Source: Meira nashicola (lineage: Eukaryota > Basidiomycota > Exobasidiomycetes > Exobasidiales > Brachybasidiaceae). Taken from it: a stretch of 64,000 nucleotides of DNA. This document shows positions 61,634 to 64,000 of this stretch, in pieces. Numbering within the stretch: the first letter of the stretch is position 1; each line of letters opens with the position of its first letter. Below the pieces are notes generated by a model. That model was not told the DNA's origin, ran no database searches, and saw only the letters and a list, made by a program, of their open reading frames with translations. The position numbers were made by a program, and so were the translations under genes. The DNA lies in assembly GCA_001600355.1 (NCBI GenBank), contig BCJU01000002.1, positions 3,658,001-3,722,000 of the forward strand. Direction: 5' to 3'.

Positions 61634-64000
61634 TTAATATGGAGATTGCCATCGTTGTTGTTGTGGGGGAGGTGGAGCAGGTTGTCCATAATAATTCTGT
61701 GGTGCAGGATTACCATAGGAATTTTGTCCGTATCCTACTTGTTGTGATTGACCTGGAAGGGGTGGCGGAGGAGGTCCACCACCAGCACGATATTGTTGTT
61801 GGTATTGTTGTGGAGGAGGACCACCACCAGCATGATTTTGTGGAGGATATTGTCCATATTGTTGTGGAGGTTGAGGGTAATTTTGATGTTGATTTGGTAA
61901 AGGTGGTGGTGGAGGTCCGCCTCGATGTTGAGTGTTTGGCAAAGCAGAAGATGATTGCCATTGAGGAGGTGGAGGTGGTAGACCAGTTGACTGAATAGGA
62001 CTTGTGGCACTATATTGAGATGGATAAGGTTGACGTGATTGTTGGGGTGGCTGTGGTTGACTGTATTGATATTGGGATGGTTGTCCATACTGAGATGGAG
62101 GAAGAGCTGGAGCAGGTCCGCTACCGCTCAAAGACCTAAATGCATTTCCGCCACCAAATGCTGCATCTAAGCTATCATAAGGTGAATTGGCTTGGATAGG
62201 CTTTTGCGGAGGCGGTGGGGAAGCATATACCGCTTGTTGCAAAGGTGGTGGTGGTGATGCAATCCCGCTATGATACAAAGGTTGCTGTGGAGGCGGAAGT
62301 GGTGCAGGACCCAATGAACTAGCACGGGAGGATGATCCAGCACGATCTGACATACCCATCTTTCCAAAAGCACCTTCAAGTGAAGATGCGCCTCCATCAT
62401 ACGTCGAAGAAGATGATTTGCCAACGTCCAACTCCCTAATCAAACGATCACGTTCAATTCCACGTTCTTCCACAAATGCTCTAGAATTTCTACGAAGTTC
62501 GGATGCAATCTCTTCCAATTGATTGTAGAACATTAAACCTTTAGCTAAACCTGCACGAACTTGAGCATTGGCATCTTTGGCGTTTCTCAAATTTCCAACC
62601 AACTTTTCTCGTATTGCATTCTTTTTATTCCATTCTTGCGCTCTGCCACGACCTTCGGGTGCATTATTGAGTGATTCCCACAAACGTTCAATTTCTCCCA
62701 CAATGCGATCTTGCTCGGATTGACTGCGTGCAATTAGTTGTGTAAGAGGTCGAAACTTTTCCAATTCTTGTTGAAATAATTGATTTTGAGCGTCAGGTGC
62801 CGCACGACGATTGAGGATGAGAATATGTGAAATGTCATCGGTTTGAATTCTGCTGCGCAGTTCCGTCAACGCATCATTGCGATCCTTCTTGATTCGGTGT
62901 AAAAGCGACAGATTGGACTCAATCTTTGCAACTTTAGAGCGCAATTCTTCCTTTTGTACATCAGAAGAAGTGTCGTCTTCCAGTAAATCAACCAATTGTC
63001 CTCCGCCAGCACTTGCACTCTGCCCGGACAAGGTTTCAGCGAAAGCAGTGTCCAAAGCTTCTCTTCCACCGAGGAGGGTGCGAATCGTTGATTCTGATTG
63101 CCTCCAAAGCTGCTCAATCGCTTCATCATTCTCTGTCGCTTGTCGTAATGCTTCTCTGTTGTTTTTTAGATCGGTTCGGATAGATCTAGATTCTAATCCG
63201 CTGGGTGATTGTGTCCATCGATCTCCATGTCGAACACGCAACTTTTCACATTGTGCCGCTTCTTCGTCTAACATACGAGCAGCCTCTTCAAGATCTCTTC
63301 TAGCTTGTTCTCGAGATGCGTGTACTTTTCGTAATGCATCATCGATCGCACCCGATCCAATTCCAAGACCATCTCCTCCTCGCGATCCTCCACCTTGAAT
63401 CTCTTCTTCTGCCCATTCATACACTTCACTACCCGGATTAAGCAAATCTTGTAAACCGTCTGGCTTGAATTTTTTTAATCCTTTTGGAAGTGTTAATGAT
63501 TCTAAAACAGCCTCCAATTGAGAATTTGCATCGGAAACCCGTTCCCCTTCTTGACGAACGAGTTTTGCCTTTTCTTCGCTGTACATACTTGCAGCTTCAT
63601 GTACACCCAATGGAACAAGACTGGAGAACAAATCATTTGCAGCTGAACCATTTGCATTTGCTCCTGTCACTTTTTGCACTTCTGCACTAGAATAAATATC
63701 TTGAATAGACATTGGTTGAGCGACTGCCATTGGTTCAATGGAGGGTAATGTTGATTCGGTTGGTAGAATATCGTGATAGATGAGATCATTATCTTTCACA
63801 GCCTGTGCTTTTCTGGCGCTTACGATTGCTAAATGGCCATCAACGATTGTTTTCATAGAAGAACCGGCATCAGATGGTAGTGAACTGGAGGAAGAACCTG
63901 TTGAAGCTGCAAATTGAGCAGACAACTTTTGTGCTTCTTTCGATAGTGTTTCGGCAAGAGTCAATCTGACCAAACATGATCCATGCGATGCAGCGGCATC
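61634..64000 (-). CDS. RIM20: Bro1-domain protein of PalA/Rim20 (ALIX) type, 5' end missing
   Basis: The frame is open to the right window end, so the gene is partial: its N-terminal Bro1 half lies beyond 64000. The visible part starts in the Bro1 domain (KDNDLIYHDILPTES, AQPMSIQDIYSS), continues with FSSLVPLGVHEAASMYSEEK (PalA/ALIX-like) and the V-shaped coiled-coil domain (MLDEEAAQCEKLRVRHGDRW). It ends in about 220 residues of Pro/Gln/Gly-rich sequence with many PPPP runs and PPxY-like motifs. PalA/Rim20 links ESCRT-III to the pH-response factor PacC/Rim101. Bro1 itself is the alternative; the SLVPxGVHEA pattern favours PalA. Any start codon within the window is not the true one. Confidence 0.8.
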   Translation of the reverse strand, partial: DAAASHGSCLVRLTLAETLSKEAQKLSAQFAASTGSSSSSLPSDAGSSMKTIVDGHLAIVSARKAQAVKDNDLIYHDILPTESTLPSIEPMAVAQPMSIQDIYSSAEVQKVTGANANGSAANDLFSSLVPLGVHEAASMYSEEKAKLVRQEGERVSDANSQLEAVLESLTLPKGLKKFKPDGLQDLLNPGSEVYEWAEEEIQGGGSRGGDGLGIGSGAIDDALRKVHASREQARRDLEEAARMLDEEAAQCEKLRVRHGDRWTQSPSGLESRSIRTDLKNNREALRQATENDEAIEQLWRQSESTIRTLLGGREALDTAFAETLSGQSASAGGGQLVDLLEDDTSSDVQKEELRSKVAKIESNLSLLHRIKKDRNDALTELRSRIQTDDISHILILNRRAAPDAQNQLFQQELEKFRPLTQLIARSQSEQDRIVGEIERLWESLNNAPEGRGRAQEWNKKNAIREKLVGNLRNAKDANAQVRAGLAKGLMFYNQLEEIASELRRNSRAFVEERGIERDRLIRELDVGKSSSSTYDGGASSLEGAFGKMGMSDRAGSSSRASSLGPAPLPPPQQPLYHSGIASPPPPLQQAVYASPPPPQKPIQANSPYDSLDAAFGGGNAFRSLSGSGPAPALPPSQYGQPSQYQYSQPQPPQQSRQPYPSQYSATSPIQSTGLPPPPPQWQSSSALPNTQHRGGPPPPPLPNQHQNYPQPPQQYGQYPPQNHAGGGPPPQQYQQQYRAGGGPPPPPLPGQSQQVGYGQNSYGNPAPQNYYGQPAPPPPQQQRWQSPY

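Noticed and set aside
1..64000. tRNA, rRNA, CRISPR or transposon
   Set aside because: I looked for B-box-like GGTTCGAAT patterns, terminal repeats and transposase or reverse-transcriptase motifs and saw none; a covariance-model search would settle tRNAs.

Overview
The window is nuclear DNA of a fungus. It is AT-rich and gene-dense. Spliced genes carry one to three short introns, mostly 56-76 nt, with GTGAGT or GTAAGT donors and, in several, a CTAAT-like branch site. The gene content is typical of fungi: Zn(2)Cys(6) regulators, a fused LeuC-LeuD Leu1, Mvp1, a PalA/Rim20-type Bro1 protein and secreted Kex2-site proteins. A basidiomycete, perhaps Ustilaginomycotina, fits best, but I cannot fix the class from sequence alone. 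I saw no transposon, tRNA, rRNA or CRISPR. Many accessory genes have a TATA box about 55-85 nt before the likely start codon; this was used to choose starts.

Layout. (1) 1-11.4 kb is accessory metabolism: a methyltransferase, a secreted ferritin-like Rds1 protein, two inverted paralogous acyl-CoA-ligase-like genes (one with a stop at codon 15) flanking a VOC protein, a three-exon DJ-1 protein and an amino-acid transporter, then a DUF6508 protein. (2) 11.9-21.5 kb holds an Old Yellow Enzyme, a Zn2Cys6 regulator, an APC permease, and a divergent pair encoding a secreted agmatinase-like ureohydrolase and a copper amine oxidase, which looks like an amine-use module. (3) 21.6-30.6 kb holds a Cys-rich membrane/secreted protein, an NmrA-like reductase, a Zn2Cys6 regulator, an NCS2 purine permease, a secreted deaminase and a 2-oxoglutarate dioxygenase. 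The permease promoter and the deaminase/dioxygenase promoter share a 12-bp GC-rich element. (4) 31.6-37 kb holds a Kex2-site protein preceded by an overlapping small membrane ORF, a Sec14-like protein, a DUF2306 membrane protein and a collagen-like cell-wall protein. (5) 37-56 kb is mostly housekeeping: GH31 alpha-glucosidase, HAD phosphatase, 2-oxoglutarate dehydrogenase E1, zinc alcohol dehydrogenase, a Kex2-processed repeat-peptide candidate, a muconate-cyclase-like propeller, a P-loop kinase, a single-pass membrane protein and Leu1. (6) 56-64 kb holds a second small-membrane-ORF/Kex2-site-protein pair, a decayed paralog of the 21.7 kb gene, a GST, Mvp1 and the 3' part of a PalA/Rim20-type gene cut by the window end.

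The most unusual signal is a set of four loci (21.7, 31.7, 56.2-57.1 and 57.5-58.2 kb) in which a small single-pass membrane segment is paired with a Kex2-site, cysteine-containing, probably secreted domain. In two loci the two parts are separate, overlapping ORFs in the same relative frame behind one TATA box. In one they are a single ORF. In the fourth the membrane part is intact while the secreted part has decayed. Function is unknown.
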